Source: JBEBSD01 sp040394475 (GTDB lineage: Bacteria > Bacteroidota > Bacteroidia > Cytophagales > Spirosomataceae). From it: 64,000 nt of DNA. The first letter of the stretch is position 1. Each line of letters opens with the position of its first letter. Made by a program: the position numbers and the translations under genes. The notes under the pieces are model-generated. The model did no database searches and was not told the origin of the DNA. It saw only the letters and a program-made list of their open reading frames with translations. This document shows, one piece after another, positions 42,673 to 52,410 of the stretch. The DNA is taken from the NCBI GenBank assembly GCA_040394475.1, contig JBEBSD010000005.1:62001-126000 (forward strand), in the 5' to 3' direction.

Positions 42673-44412
42673 ATGAGAAAAAGAAACGAGTTTCAGAAAG
42701 AAAGAGGGGGAGAGTCCTCCGGCAGGCATGACAGAAAGCCCGATGGGTTTCGGGAAAGGCGCCATGACACTACGAAGCGGCCGGTGAGGGCTGGAGGTCG
42801 TCCGGAACGTCCTGCATTTACAGAAGGACGGGGAGATCGCGCTCCTGTAGCGGGGCGGGAAGGACGCCCCGAGAGAGGGGAAGGATCATTCCGGAGCCGG
42901 TCTTTTGAACGAAAAGAGGATTTCGGCAAAGCGAGAGGTGGCCATAAAGAAGAGAGTTTCCGCCGACCGGGAGGAGAATCCGGGAGCAACGACCGGCGGA
43001 GCGGCGGTGAGGGCCGGCGTTTCGGAGAAGAAGCGCCGCGCGGCAGGTTTTCCGCCGAGCGTAATGGACCGGCGCGGTTTGGAGAGCGAAAAGGCGGGGA
43101 ATCCCGTCGTCCGGCAGGTGGTTCCGGGACCAACGACCGGCGGAGCGGCGGCGAGGGCCGGCGTTTTGGTGAAGAAGCGCCGCGCAGCAGGTTTTCCGCC
43201 GAGCGTAATGGACCGGCTAGGTTTGGAGAGCGAAAAGGCGGAGAATCCCGTCGTCCGGCAGGTGGTTCCGGAAACAACGACCGGCGGAGCGGCGGCGAGG
43301 GCCGGCGTTTCGGTGAAGAAGCGCCGCGCAACAGGTTTCCCGCAGAACGCCGGTTCGGAGAAAGAAGAGGAGAGGATGCCGGCCGCCGTGGGAACGATAA
43401 CCGCGACGCCGGAAGGGGTGGTTTCCGGTCTTTTAACGAAGAAGAACCCCGGAGCAGGCCTGTTGCCGGGCGGGAACGGTTTGAAAGGAAAGAAAATTAC
43501 CGCCAACCCGAAGGGGCCGTTGAGAAACGCCACCGGAGAAGTGAGGAAACGGGCCGTCCCGGGCCATCTGAACGACCGGTGAGCCAGACAGGCTTTTCTG
43601 AACAGAATCCGTATAGCCGGGAACAGAAGCAGCGGCGGGAGCGTCCCGTCAGGGAATCCAGGGAAGTGACGAGCAGCGAGCCGTCGCGGAACGAAGCAAC
43701 TACGGGTCTTATCCGTCTGAACCGGTACATTGCCAATGCCGGAATCTGTTCCAGAAGAGAAGCGGATGTCCTGATCGAGTCCGGACAAATTACCGTCAAC
43801 GGGAACGTGATCGCGGAAATGGGATACAAAGTGCTGCCAACTGATGTTGTGAAGTACGGAAAAAGGATATTGAACCCCGAGAAACTGGTCTACCTGTTAC
43901 TGAATAAGCCTAAAGATTTTATCACGACTACCGACGATCCTGAGGACCGCAGAACGGTGATGGAGTTGGTGAGCGGCGCCTGCAGCGAGCGGGTTTACCC
44001 GGTAGGCCGCCTGGACCGTAATACCACGGGGCTGCTGCTGATGACGAATGACGGAGAATTGGCGGATAAGCTGACACATCCTTCAGGGAATATTAAAAAG
44101 GTGTACCAGGCCGAATTGGACCGTGCGGTAACACTGGAAGATTTTGAGGCGCTGCAGGCCGGAATTGAGCTGGAGGACGGCTTTATCAAACCTGACGCAC
44201 TTAGCATTGTAACACCCGATGCCTTTGTCGTCGGCATCGAAATCCATAGCGGAAGAAACCGGATTGTGAGACGTATGTTCGAACACTTCGGGTATGAGGT
44301 AAAGAAGCTGGACCGGACCTCCTTTGCGGGGCTGACCAAAAAGGACTTGCCCCGGGGTAACTGGCGGATGCTCACACCCAAGGAAGTGGTGCGGCTGAAG
44401 TTTTTGTTGTAA
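42673..44412 (+). CDS. rluB: RluB/RsuA-type rRNA pseudouridine synthase with long Arg/Gly-rich N-terminus
   Basis: This 579-residue protein has a conserved C-terminal enzyme of about 240 residues: an S4 RNA-binding domain (RLNRYIANAGICSRREADVLIESGQITVNG), then the catalytic domain with Asp448 in VGRLDRNTTGLLL and GRNRIVRRMFEHFGYEV. It would convert a uridine of 23S rRNA to pseudouridine. Residues 1-340 are very rich in Arg, Gly, Glu and Ser and probably disordered. They include three copies of a 48-residue repeat (from residues 106, 154 and 202). Such tails are common in this group in Bacteroidota, and this one is unusually long and repetitive. Confidence 0.88.
   Translation: MRKRNEFQKERGGESSGRHDRKPDGFRERRHDTTKRPVRAGGRPERPAFTEGRGDRAPVAGREGRPERGEGSFRSRSFERKEDFGKARGGHKEESFRRPGGESGSNDRRSGGEGRRFGEEAPRGRFSAERNGPARFGERKGGESRRPAGGSGTNDRRSGGEGRRFGEEAPRSRFSAERNGPARFGERKGGESRRPAGGSGNNDRRSGGEGRRFGEEAPRNRFPAERRFGERRGEDAGRRGNDNRDAGRGGFRSFNEEEPRSRPVAGRERFERKENYRQPEGAVEKRHRRSEETGRPGPSERPVSQTGFSEQNPYSREQKQRRERPVRESREVTSSEPSRNEATTGLIRLNRYIANAGICSRREADVLIESGQITVNGNVIAEMGYKVLPTDVVKYGKRILNPEKLVYLLLNKPKDFITTTDDPEDRRTVMELVSGACSERVYPVGRLDRNTTGLLLMTNDGELADKLTHPSGNIKKVYQAELDRAVTLEDFEALQAGIELEDGFIKPDALSIVTPDAFVVGIEIHSGRNRIVRRMFEHFGYEVKKLDRTSFAGLTKKDLPRGNWRMLTPKEVVRLKFLL
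42988..43350 (+). repeat. 144-bp in-frame tandem repeat inside rluB
   Basis: Starts of the units lie at 42988, 43132 and 43276. The units are nearly identical in DNA, each encoding NDRRSGGEGRRFGEEAPR and an AERNGPARFGERKGGESRRP part, with the third copy shortened. Near identity points to recent expansion or contraction. Confidence 0.92.
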
Positions 44413-44613
44413 GCTACGGTTGTTCTGCAAGGCCGTTAGCCGGCCGAACTCCGGGAACTGCTGACGGCTCTCGATACCAACCGGCAGCGCCTCTCTGGCC
44501 AAGTCTTAGTTACAGTGAAAACGAATACGAAGGGGAGTAGTCCGGGGCGAAGACATAGCCGCCTCGACGGTTGTGCCGGGTTTTTGTTTCGGTTATTTTC
44601 TGAGTTTCTTCAT

Positions 44614-44649
44614 ACAGCAAAAGGGCCGGGAAACCGGCCCTTTTGCTGT
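44614..44649. terminator. Bidirectional terminator between rluB and susD
   Basis: ACAGCAAAAGGGCCGG at 44614-44629 pairs perfectly with CCGGCCCTTTTGCTGT at 44634-44649 around GAAA, with T runs in both arms. It lies between convergent genes. Confidence 0.88.
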
Positions 44650-44674
44650 AGAGGTATTTCAACCAGTCCGGTGC

Positions 44675-46249
44675 TTAGTATCCCTGGTTTTGCTGTAAGG
44701 CAGGGACTTGCTGCACTTCGCCATTGGGCAAAGGAAAATTGACATTGAAGTCACTAAACTGTGTCCCCGCCTGCGTGGAGCCGAAGTCCAGGGTTTTCAG
44801 GTCTATTTTAATCTCACTGGCTGCAGCCAGGAACCGGCGCCTGAGATCAAACCAGCGGGTGCCGTTTTCAAAGGCAAACTCCAGCCTTCTTTCCTGGAAG
44901 ATCCACTCCAGTACAGTAGCCTTATCAGCGTCAGCCGGACGGTTGGCCGGCTCTGCGGAAGGGGTTCCGTCATCCGTGGAATTACGGGCCCGGGTACGGA
45001 TCTGGTTGATAATAGCAATGGCTTCATTCAGGTCCCCGTTCGTCATTGCAATTGCTTCTGCTTTCAGCAGCAGGACATCCGCATAACGGAGCAGGCGGGG
45101 GTTATTGGAATTGAGCCCGTTGCCGGCGGGCGGAACCTCTCCCGGTAACCAGGAACCTCGGGCGATGTATTTAATGATATTGGGGGTTGTCCCGGTAAAT
45201 ACCGGGGAAGCAACAAAGATATGGCCTATGCGCGGGTCTCCAGAAGGATAAGCGTCATAAATGCCCTTGGTGGCCGTGTGGAAACCATCGCCTACCCATG
45301 ACGGCATCTGGTTGAAATAACCAAGGTAATGGGAGATTTCACCGATTGCCGCAAAGTCATCGGGAGGTAAAAAGGGGTTGGAATTGGCTACGGACCGGTT
45401 GGCCTGGTATTCGAACAGCGATTCTGCATTGTTCTCAAAATTGGCGTCGAAGTTCTGGGCATAATTTCCCATCAGGCTTCTGCCGCTGATGTTGTTGATA
45501 TCCGCAATGGCGGCGGTATAGTCGGCGGCTGTCCCGGTCACAGTCGCCCGGAACACCAGCGCTTTGGAACGGAGCCCCAGGGCAGCATTACGGGTAACGC
45601 GCCCCAGGGTAGCCTGGTTCAGCAAGGTGCCGGGCCAGGATTCGGGGAGCAGACCGGCTGCTTCCTCCAGGTCTGTAATGGCCTGGTCAAGCAGTTGCGT
45701 GCCGGTGGAGTTCTGCATGGCGCCGGCCTCTTCAACCGTGGAAATGCGCTTGGTGATCAAGGGCGCCGTGCCTAAAATATTCCAGAGCTTGAAATTTACA
45801 TACGACCGCAGGAAGAGCGCTTCACCCCGGTGCCAGTCTTTTAACTGCGGGTTGATGGTATAGACGTCCCCGCGTTCTTCCAGCTTTTCGAGCAACGTGT
45901 TCGCACGCTGAATCGCCTGGTACGATGCACTGTAAAAGCGGGCTACCCGGTCCGCACCCCCGTTGAGACCGACAAAATTTTCTTCTGCGAAACCGGTCCC
46001 CCTTGTCGTAAGGTCGTCGTCGGGAAGCATCCACACGACCGAGGCCACATTGTTGGGGCCGCCCTGGAAAGCATAATAGAGTCCAAGTTTCATATAGACA
46101 CCGCGGACAGCCCAGTCGAACTCCTGCTCGCTGTTGAAGAACCCGGCTTCCGTATACCCGATGGGTGTGAGGTTCACCGTATCCTTACTGCACGAGGGAA
46201 GCAAAAGCAGCGAACACAGGGTCACTATAGATAGTAATGGCTTTTTCAT
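44675..46249 (-). CDS. SusD/RagB family outer-membrane lipoprotein
   Basis: This 524-residue lipoprotein (lipobox LPSC, Cys20) is the substrate-binding lid that sits on the SusC channel. It has the SusD N-terminal ADGFFNSEQEFDWAVRGVYMKLG-like stretch, helical repeats (WHRGEALFLRSYVNFKLW), and the C-terminal YADVLLLKAEAIAM, FQERRLEFAFENGTRWFDLRR region and a final LQQNQGY. It starts 33 bases after the susC stop. The ligand is unknown. Confidence 0.93.
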   Translation of the reverse strand: MKKPLLSIVTLCSLLLLPSCSKDTVNLTPIGYTEAGFFNSEQEFDWAVRGVYMKLGLYYAFQGGPNNVASVVWMLPDDDLTTRGTGFAEENFVGLNGGADRVARFYSASYQAIQRANTLLEKLEERGDVYTINPQLKDWHRGEALFLRSYVNFKLWNILGTAPLITKRISTVEEAGAMQNSTGTQLLDQAITDLEEAAGLLPESWPGTLLNQATLGRVTRNAALGLRSKALVFRATVTGTAADYTAAIADINNISGRSLMGNYAQNFDANFENNAESLFEYQANRSVANSNPFLPPDDFAAIGEISHYLGYFNQMPSWVGDGFHTATKGIYDAYPSGDPRIGHIFVASPVFTGTTPNIIKYIARGSWLPGEVPPAGNGLNSNNPRLLRYADVLLLKAEAIAMTNGDLNEAIAIINQIRTRARNSTDDGTPSAEPANRPADADKATVLEWIFQERRLEFAFENGTRWFDLRRRFLAAASEIKIDLKTLDFGSTQAGTQFSDFNVNFPLPNGEVQQVPALQQNQGY

Positions 46250-46282
46250 AATCGGAAACTTTGTATTTTGATGAAATGGTTA

Positions 46283-49200
46283 TCAGAACCCCAGGTTGAG
46301 GCCCACAATAAACGAGCTCGGTGTCGTAATGTTTTCCGGATCCAGGTCAGGGAATCGTGAGATGACAAACAGATTCGTACCGGTGGCGGTCACGCGCGCA
46401 GAGCTGAACCCTATCCTGCCTGCCAGTTCCTTGGGGATTGAGTAGCCCAACTGGACATTCTGTAACCGGATAAAGGCGGCGCTGTGTACAAATCTGTCTG
46501 AAAAGCGGTTGTTCCCGGAGGGATCTCCCTGAATAGCTCTCGGAATGGTGGTCGACGGATTGGCCGGCGTCCACCGGTCGCGATACTCTATGAGGTAATT
46601 GCCGCCCGCGCCGCCTGCAGAAAGCAGTCCGTTCGAAGAGCTCTTCTGGACATCGCCGATTCCCCTGAAGAACAGTGAGAGATCGAAGCTTTTATAATTC
46701 GCTCCCAGGTTGAGGCCGTAATAGAAGCCCGGAATGGTTTTGCCGATCACGGTCTGGTCGAAATTGTTGACCACACCGTCAGCTCCCTGTTGCTGGAATA
46801 CGGAAGGCGGGGAACCGGGGTCAGGCGCTCCGGCAAAGTCGGTATAAATGATATCACCTGCACCTTTGAAGGCCGAAAAGCCGGGATCTGTAGTAGTTGC
46901 CAGGAAAGCGTCCACTTCCGCCTGGGACTGGAAGATACCGGCTGTTTTATAGCCGAAGATGGAATTGATCGAATGCCCTACCTGCACCCTGCCGCTGCCG
47001 CTGCCCACAGGTACGTCATTGAAGAGCCTTAACACCCGGTTGCGAACGGTAGTCAGGTTAAAGCCGGCATTGAAGGAGATATCGCCGACCGTCTGATTGA
47101 AATTTCCTTCGAATTCAAAGCCGGTGTTGCTTACCTGGGCCAGGTTGATCACGGGATTGCCGATAAAGCCGATCAACGCCGGGATGGGATACGCCTGCAG
47201 GATGCCGTCCGTAAACCGGTTATAGTATTCGGCGGAGAAACGGAACTTGCCCTGCAGCAGCTCGGCATCAAAACCGATATTATACGTGGTATTGGTCTCC
47301 CAGGTAAGATCGGGCGTCGGGAAATTGAGCAGTGCGGCGGCGTCCCCTATCGCCCCGTTTCCGGGCAGCTCGGCGCTGTTGGTCCCGAAGGCTGCTTTAG
47401 GATTGACATTGATGAGGGACAAAAACGCAAAATCCTGTGTTTCCTGGTTGCCGATCCGGCCCCATCCGCCCCGTAGTTTCAGATCGCTTATAAAACTTAC
47501 TGCCTTCATGAAGGGTTCATCCGAAATACGCCAGGCGGCGCCGAACGAGGGGAAAGTCCCCCAATTGTAACCCGGTGCAAAGCGGGAGCTCCCGTCACGC
47601 CGGAGGGTTACATCCAGGTAATATTTCTTGTTGTAATCGTAACTCAGACGGCCCATATAGCCCTGCAGGCCATAGCGGCTCCGTTCGTAAAACAAACCTT
47701 TATCAGTAGGCGCCCAGCCTTCTTCGATACGTCTCTGGTCCCAGTTGGGGATAGGAGAACGCTGCGTGGTCGACATCTGTGTGTTGTTCCAGTATACCCG
47801 CTGGTCCATGGCATTAAAAATAGCATCAATGCTGTGGTTGCCGAAGTTGGTGGTGTAGCCTACCAGGAATTCTCCGACGAGGTTCAGGTTTTCATTGATC
47901 CGCCGGCTATAGCCGTTGCCTTCGTTGGTGTTGATAATTCCCGAGACATGCGAATAAAGGGCCGACCGTTGATCCGCAAATGCTTCCCGGATATTGTTTG
48001 AATGGTCCACACTATAGGTGCCGCGCAGGCGTAACCCTTTGAACGGGTTTATCTCTGCATAGAAGGAACCCATATTCCTGACAAGGTCACGCCGGTTTTC
48101 CTGCAGCGGATTCTGGGCCATGAACTGGGTCATACTACCCGTACCATAGCCGTTGGCACGGAAGGCGCCATTGACGATACGGCCGGGCCTGGCATAACCG
48201 GACGGATCCGAGGGATCATAGAAAGGTTGCCAGGGAGCTACAAACGATACTCCGTATCCGGGACGCGAGGGCGCTGTGTTGTTGCGCGCATAAATTACCC
48301 GGAAACTTTCACCCATTGTGAGCCAGCGGGTTATCTTAAAATCGGTGTTGATGGAAAGCGAATACCGTTTGAACCGGTCCGCATAAACCACATCCTGCTG
48401 GTCGGCATATCCCGCCCCTACCGAATAATTCGCCATTTTGGTCCCTCCGGAAATAGACACGTTATAATCCTGTATCGGGGCATTTTTAACAAAGGCATTC
48501 TCAATCCAGTCCCGGGAATAGTTAGCGCTGTTGCCCAGGTACTCCGGACGACCGGGATCAAACAGGCTCAAATCGGGTTCGCCGGGGATATAGTCGGTAC
48601 GATTCGCCCATGCCTCACGGGTAATGTCGACGTATTCATTTACCCCCATTACATCATAGCGCTTGCCCACGTTCTGGACGCCAAACCGGACATTGAAATC
48701 AACCCGGGCCTTACCCTCTTTCCCCCGCTTGGTGGTGATGAGAATAACCCCGTTTGCCGCCCGCACGCCATAGATTGCCGTCGCCGATGCGTCTTTCAGT
48801 ACCGAAATCGATTCGATATCATTGGGGTTGATCAGAGCGAACACATTGATAGGCCCCCGCATGTCGCCGTTACGGGCATTCGTGCCCGAGGTTGCGGCTG
48901 TAGCGGCGGCGCCTCCTTCCGTAAGGGGAATGCCGTCAATGACATAAAGCGGGTCATTAAAGCCCAGCGTGCCCACACCGCGGATACGTATCTCCGGACG
49001 GGCCGTCGGGCCGCTGCCCGGGTTGCCTACAAACACGCCGGGCATACGGCCCTGCATGGCCATCTCCGGGGACATTGACGTCTGCTTGCCGATTTCTTCG
49101 GTGGTAATCTGGGAAATAGCCCCCGTCAGGTCTTTTCTGGACCGCTGGCCATACCCGATCACGACGACCTCTCCCAGCGCCACGATATCGGCAGCCATGC

Positions 49201-49969
49201 TGACCTCAATAAAGGAGCGGTTGCTGACCGGCACTTCCTGGGCGACATACCCCACGAATGAAAATACCAGCACCGCATTTTCACCGGCGGTTTCCAGTAC
49301 GAACGCACCCGTCGCGTCACTGGTTGTCCCATGCGAGGTGCCTCTGACGAGGATGCTTACTCCCGGCAGCCCTTCTCCTTTTTCGTCGGTCACCCTGCCT
49401 CTGACCGTCTGGAATAATTTTCTCATTTCGAACACCCTGTTCGCCTGCAATTCGGTGACCAGCTTTCGCTCCCGGGGCCAGGTGATGTCGTAGTTGATCT
49501 CCTTAGGTTCGATAGGGGCCGGCCCGGGTTCGGGATCCCGCTTCACAGAAGGTCTTTTCCGTACCACAATGGTCTTGTCGATGATCGTGTAGGTAAGCGG
49601 CTGCTTCTCGAAGATCTCATTCAGTACAGATTCCAGGGATGCTTTGGCAGAAACCGTGACCGGAACAGTGCTTTTTAAAAGCTGGCTGCTGTACAGGAAG
49701 TTATAGCCTGTCTGTGACCGTATTTCTGTAAAGATCTTCTCCAGGCTGCTGTTTCTGGCATTCAGGCTAACGGTCTGTGAGTATACGGAAGCCCGCGCAT
49801 GGATCAAAGCAGCCAGAAATAGGATGGGGATCAGCTTCATTGTTCTCAATAGTTGCTTTCCGGGGCGTGTACGGCGGCCTCCCGGAAGTCGGGTATTCCC
49901 TTCGGGGGAACGCCCGTATTGGTAAAATAAAAAGTATTTCATACTTTTAGCACGTTTAGAATAAGTCAT
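46283..49969 (-). CDS. SusC/RagA TonB-dependent outer-membrane channel with STN domain
   Basis: This protein of 1228 residues (or 1219 from the ATG at 49942) has, after a signal-like segment (LIPILFLAALIHARASVYSQ), an STN signalling domain (SLEKIFTEIRSQTGYNFLYSS, TYTIIDKTIVVRK), a carboxypeptidase-like domain (VRGRVTDEKGEGLPGVSILVRG), a plug domain (RIRGVGTLGFNDPLYVIDGIPL) and a 22-strand barrel ending in SSFIVGLNLGF. The STN domain contacts FecR, so the channel should both import and signal. It is followed by susD and preceded by fecR and fecI. Confidence 0.94.
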   Translation of the reverse strand: MTYSKRAKSMKYFLFYQYGRSPEGNTRLPGGRRTRPGKQLLRTMKLIPILFLAALIHARASVYSQTVSLNARNSSLEKIFTEIRSQTGYNFLYSSQLLKSTVPVTVSAKASLESVLNEIFEKQPLTYTIIDKTIVVRKRPSVKRDPEPGPAPIEPKEINYDITWPRERKLVTELQANRVFEMRKLFQTVRGRVTDEKGEGLPGVSILVRGTSHGTTSDATGAFVLETAGENAVLVFSFVGYVAQEVPVSNRSFIEVSMAADIVALGEVVVIGYGQRSRKDLTGAISQITTEEIGKQTSMSPEMAMQGRMPGVFVGNPGSGPTARPEIRIRGVGTLGFNDPLYVIDGIPLTEGGAAATAATSGTNARNGDMRGPINVFALINPNDIESISVLKDASATAIYGVRAANGVILITTKRGKEGKARVDFNVRFGVQNVGKRYDVMGVNEYVDITREAWANRTDYIPGEPDLSLFDPGRPEYLGNSANYSRDWIENAFVKNAPIQDYNVSISGGTKMANYSVGAGYADQQDVVYADRFKRYSLSINTDFKITRWLTMGESFRVIYARNNTAPSRPGYGVSFVAPWQPFYDPSDPSGYARPGRIVNGAFRANGYGTGSMTQFMAQNPLQENRRDLVRNMGSFYAEINPFKGLRLRGTYSVDHSNNIREAFADQRSALYSHVSGIINTNEGNGYSRRINENLNLVGEFLVGYTTNFGNHSIDAIFNAMDQRVYWNNTQMSTTQRSPIPNWDQRRIEEGWAPTDKGLFYERSRYGLQGYMGRLSYDYNKKYYLDVTLRRDGSSRFAPGYNWGTFPSFGAAWRISDEPFMKAVSFISDLKLRGGWGRIGNQETQDFAFLSLINVNPKAAFGTNSAELPGNGAIGDAAALLNFPTPDLTWETNTTYNIGFDAELLQGKFRFSAEYYNRFTDGILQAYPIPALIGFIGNPVINLAQVSNTGFEFEGNFNQTVGDISFNAGFNLTTVRNRVLRLFNDVPVGSGSGRVQVGHSINSIFGYKTAGIFQSQAEVDAFLATTTDPGFSAFKGAGDIIYTDFAGAPDPGSPPSVFQQQGADGVVNNFDQTVIGKTIPGFYYGLNLGANYKSFDLSLFFRGIGDVQKSSSNGLLSAGGAGGNYLIEYRDRWTPANPSTTIPRAIQGDPSGNNRFSDRFVHSAAFIRLQNVQLGYSIPKELAGRIGFSSARVTATGTNLFVISRFPDLDPENITTPSSFIVGLNLGF

Positions 49970-50177
49970 TACTGGGTTTGGTTCGTCATCAATTCAGGAC
50001 CGGGGCTTATCGCTAAATGTTGCCCGGCTGCTTGCTATGTGCAGAGCAGACCGGCAATCAATCGTTCCGGGGCCTAATCCGGGACGGTTTTTTTATTAGA
50101 ACAAAGTCCGGTCAAACGGTCGGGTCAGCTACTGTCTGTTTTCATATCCTGTTCAAAGATTAAGTTGGTTACAAGGT

Positions 50178-51461
50178 TTATTCGGTAAACGGCGGTTGTA
50201 CCGCCGTGGTTACGACTATCTTTCTTCCGGAGACTGTGAACGCCACATCCCCGCCCTGCGACAGCATTTCGAGGACGCTGGGTAGTTGTACATTTCTGGA
50301 TACAAAGCCGGTAAACCGGTCGGATGGCAAAGGTCCTTTGTATTCGACCTCAATGTCATACCAGCGGATCAGCTGCCGCATGATCTCGTCTATCCCGGTA
50401 TCCATGAACCGGAAATAGCCGTCCTTCCAGGCCATCACCTCTTCAACGTCCGCTTTCTGTACGGTTACGACCGGGTCCTGTCCGGACCTGGCAGCGCCGG
50501 AGTTGTCTCCTGTAGCCAGATCCAGGATGGATTGCTCACCGGGTTCCAGCTTGACAGTTTGCCCTGTCTTCTGCACGGATACGGTGACGCCTCCTTCCAG
50601 CAATGTGGTTCTGACCGCCTGCTCATCGTTATAGGAACTGACATTGAAGCAGGTCCCGGTCACTTCCACGATCTGGTTGTTGCTGATCACCCTAAAAGGT
50701 ACTTTCGAGTGCCGGCCTTTTATAGTGGCCACCTCGAAATAAGCTTCCCCGCTTACCTCTACCCTTCGTTCCTCTTCGTCGAAAACAACAGGAAAACGCA
50801 GGGAGGAAAACGAATTTAGCCAGACCTTGGTACCGTCGGGAAGGTGTATCCGGTATTGCCCGGCTTTGGGAGTGGTAATGGTATTGAAAATGCCGGCAGT
50901 ACGCTCCTTGTATGCATGAGGATGGCCATCCGGGCGTCCGGGTGTATATACCAGGTGCCCGTCGGCGGCTTTGGTGACGCTTACACCTGCCTGGGTGGCT
51001 ATTGTTCCTTCGCCCACATCATTCAGCACTACCGATGAACCATCGGTCAGGGTAAGGACGGCTCTGTCATTTCCCGGTACAATCTCGCTGATTTCATGAC
51101 GGGACTGATCCGGGACGATTGCGTCGCTGTGATACAACCGGTCATACCCCGCATAGCCGGTCAGAATGACCAGCGCGGCTGCAGCGTATCTCCACCCCCA
51201 CTTCCACCGGTTCCTTCGATCCTTTTCCCTGGTATCCAAGCCGTCAAGCCTGGCTTCAATTTTATTCATAAGCTCCCGGTTGGCCGGCAATGCTTCGGGA
51301 GACGGGTAGTTGCAGGAGACATGGAAGTATTGATCCATTACATACAGGGCGTCGGTTTCACCAAGTGTTTCAAACCACGAGAGAAAAGCGGTATGTTCGG
51401 CATCGGTATGCCGGTTTTGAGCATATTTTTCAAAAAACTGCAGGTAGTCTTTCTCTTCCAT
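50178..51461 (-). CDS. FecR-type anti-sigma factor
   Basis: This 427-residue protein has a cytoplasmic sigma-binding region (MEEKDYLQFFEKYAQNRH...), a membrane helix near residue 95 (YAAAALVILTGYAGY), a FecR domain (AGQYRIHLPDGTKVWLNSFSSLRFP, VEVSGEAYFEVA) and a C-terminal DUF4974-like domain (DGYFRFMDTGIDEIMRQLIRWYDIEVEY) that reads the STN domain. The frame extends upstream to 51722, but that part is made of intergenic repeats; MEEKDYL at 51461 is the natural start. Confidence 0.93.
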   Translation of the reverse strand: MEEKDYLQFFEKYAQNRHTDAEHTAFLSWFETLGETDALYVMDQYFHVSCNYPSPEALPANRELMNKIEARLDGLDTREKDRRNRWKWGWRYAAAALVILTGYAGYDRLYHSDAIVPDQSRHEISEIVPGNDRAVLTLTDGSSVVLNDVGEGTIATQAGVSVTKAADGHLVYTPGRPDGHPHAYKERTAGIFNTITTPKAGQYRIHLPDGTKVWLNSFSSLRFPVVFDEEERRVEVSGEAYFEVATIKGRHSKVPFRVISNNQIVEVTGTCFNVSSYNDEQAVRTTLLEGGVTVSVQKTGQTVKLEPGEQSILDLATGDNSGAARSGQDPVVTVQKADVEEVMAWKDGYFRFMDTGIDEIMRQLIRWYDIEVEYKGPLPSDRFTGFVSRNVQLPSVLEMLSQGGDVAFTVSGRKIVVTTAVQPPFTE

Positions 51462-51524
51462 ATACGCTAAGACGTTTGAAAGCAGAAAAAGAACCCCTTG
51501 TGGGATGGTTTTTTTTCGGAACGG

Positions 51525-51680
51525 GCGACGGTGGGTGAGCGGGGTCGAACCCGGGAACGGGCGACGGTGGGTGAGCGGAGTCGAACCCGGGAATGGGGAA
51601 CGGGCGGTGGGTGAGCGAAGCCGAACCCGGGAACGGGCGTCGACTGGTTTCGACTGGTTTCGACTTAGCTCAACCACCGG
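51525..51680. repeat. Tandem repeat GGTGGGTGAGCGGAGTCGAAC with variants
   Basis: Three units of 33-36 bases (acgggcgacggtgggtgagc then ggggtcgaacccggga) are followed by degenerate cgactggttt copies. The core is close to that of the array at 2581-2688. It lies upstream of fecR, between fecI and the fecR start. Confidence 0.85.
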
Positions 51681-51760
51681 GGATAGCCGATAGCTGACTG
51701 CCGATAGCTGACAGCTGATCACCTAACTACCTCATAACTAACACCTAATACCTAAAACCA
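51681..51760. repeat. Composite repeat: GATAGCTGACTGCCGATAGCTGAC block plus CCTAACACC block
   Basis: The block holds ggatagccgatagctgactg then ccgatagctgacagctgatc, followed by acctaactac, ctaacacctaatacctaaaa. It abuts the GC-rich array and overlaps the 3' end of fecI by about 20 bases. Related copies are at 17.94 and 35.95 kb. Confidence 0.8.
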
Positions 51761-52328
51761 CCAGCCAGCCAAGCGTCATTTCACCATGGTTCCGGAGGTA
51801 CGTCTTTACAAAATCCGAAGCCGTATAAAACTGTTTTTTAACCACGTTTTTGGATATATTCAGTTTACCGGAGATTTCATCGAGGGATAATCCTTCCTGT
51901 GTGCGGAGCTCAAATATCTGCCTTCTTTTTGCGGTAAGCTTCCCTATCGCTTCCCGGGCGACCTCCTGGTATTGTTCATAGCAAAGGTCGTCGTCAGCCC
52001 TTTGGTAGCAGTCTTCCGAAGCAGGGGCTATCAGCTTCAGTATCCGCAATTCGGTTTGCTGCCTCCGGAGGGAATCCAGCAGCAGGTTTTTAGCGACCCG
52101 GAATAAATAAGCTCTGAACGATTGTACCTCACGCAGTGCTTCCTTATTTTCCCATATCCTGAGGTACACTTCCTGGATAATTTCCTCATTGTCTTCCTTT
52201 GACCGGTTGAAAAGGTAGAGGTAACGCGACAGAACGGGAAGATAGCGGGTATACAAGAAGGCATACGCGTCCCTGTCGCCATTGGCGCAAAGTCGCAGCA
52301 CCTCCCTTTCTGTGGCCAGTTCGTTCAT
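51738..52328 (-). CDS. FecI-type ECF sigma factor
   Basis: This 196-residue sigma factor has region 2 (YAFLYTRYLPVLSRYLYLFNRSKEDNEEIIQEVYLRIWENKEAL, RAYLFRVAKNLLLDSLRR) and region 4 (LTAKRRQIFELRTQEGLSLDEISGKLNISKNVVKKQF). It is the Bacteroidota FecI/sigma-70 type that is usually controlled by a FecR and a SusC with STN domain, as found directly downstream. The end of the gene runs into a repeat block, so the last residues, GWLVVLGIRC, are probably not conserved. Confidence 0.93.
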   Translation of the reverse strand: MNELATEREVLRLCANGDRDAYAFLYTRYLPVLSRYLYLFNRSKEDNEEIIQEVYLRIWENKEALREVQSFRAYLFRVAKNLLLDSLRRQQTELRILKLIAPASEDCYQRADDDLCYEQYQEVAREAIGKLTAKRRQIFELRTQEGLSLDEISGKLNISKNVVKKQFYTASDFVKTYLRNHGEMTLGWLVVLGIRC

Positions 52329-52410
52329 TAAAATCTCCGGTTAGTCAAAAAGCCGGTATAGTCGCAATCCCCTGGTATAAGGATCCGGAGATTACTTCAA
52401 CCTTTCAGGG

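Noticed and set aside
42693..43331. 212-residue open frame antisense to rluB
   Set aside because: It is made by the GC-rich repetitive codons of the pseudouridine synthase tail; composition is Pro/Arg/Ser only and no start region or family is visible.
48227..49078. 283-residue plus-strand frame inside susC
   Set aside because: It is a shadow of a clear TonB-dependent channel on the other strand, with no domain of its own.
51462..51722. N-terminal extension of FecR
   Set aside because: The extra 87 codons read through intergenic tandem repeats (repeated PLTHRRPF-type peptides); MEEKDYL at 51461 is the family start.
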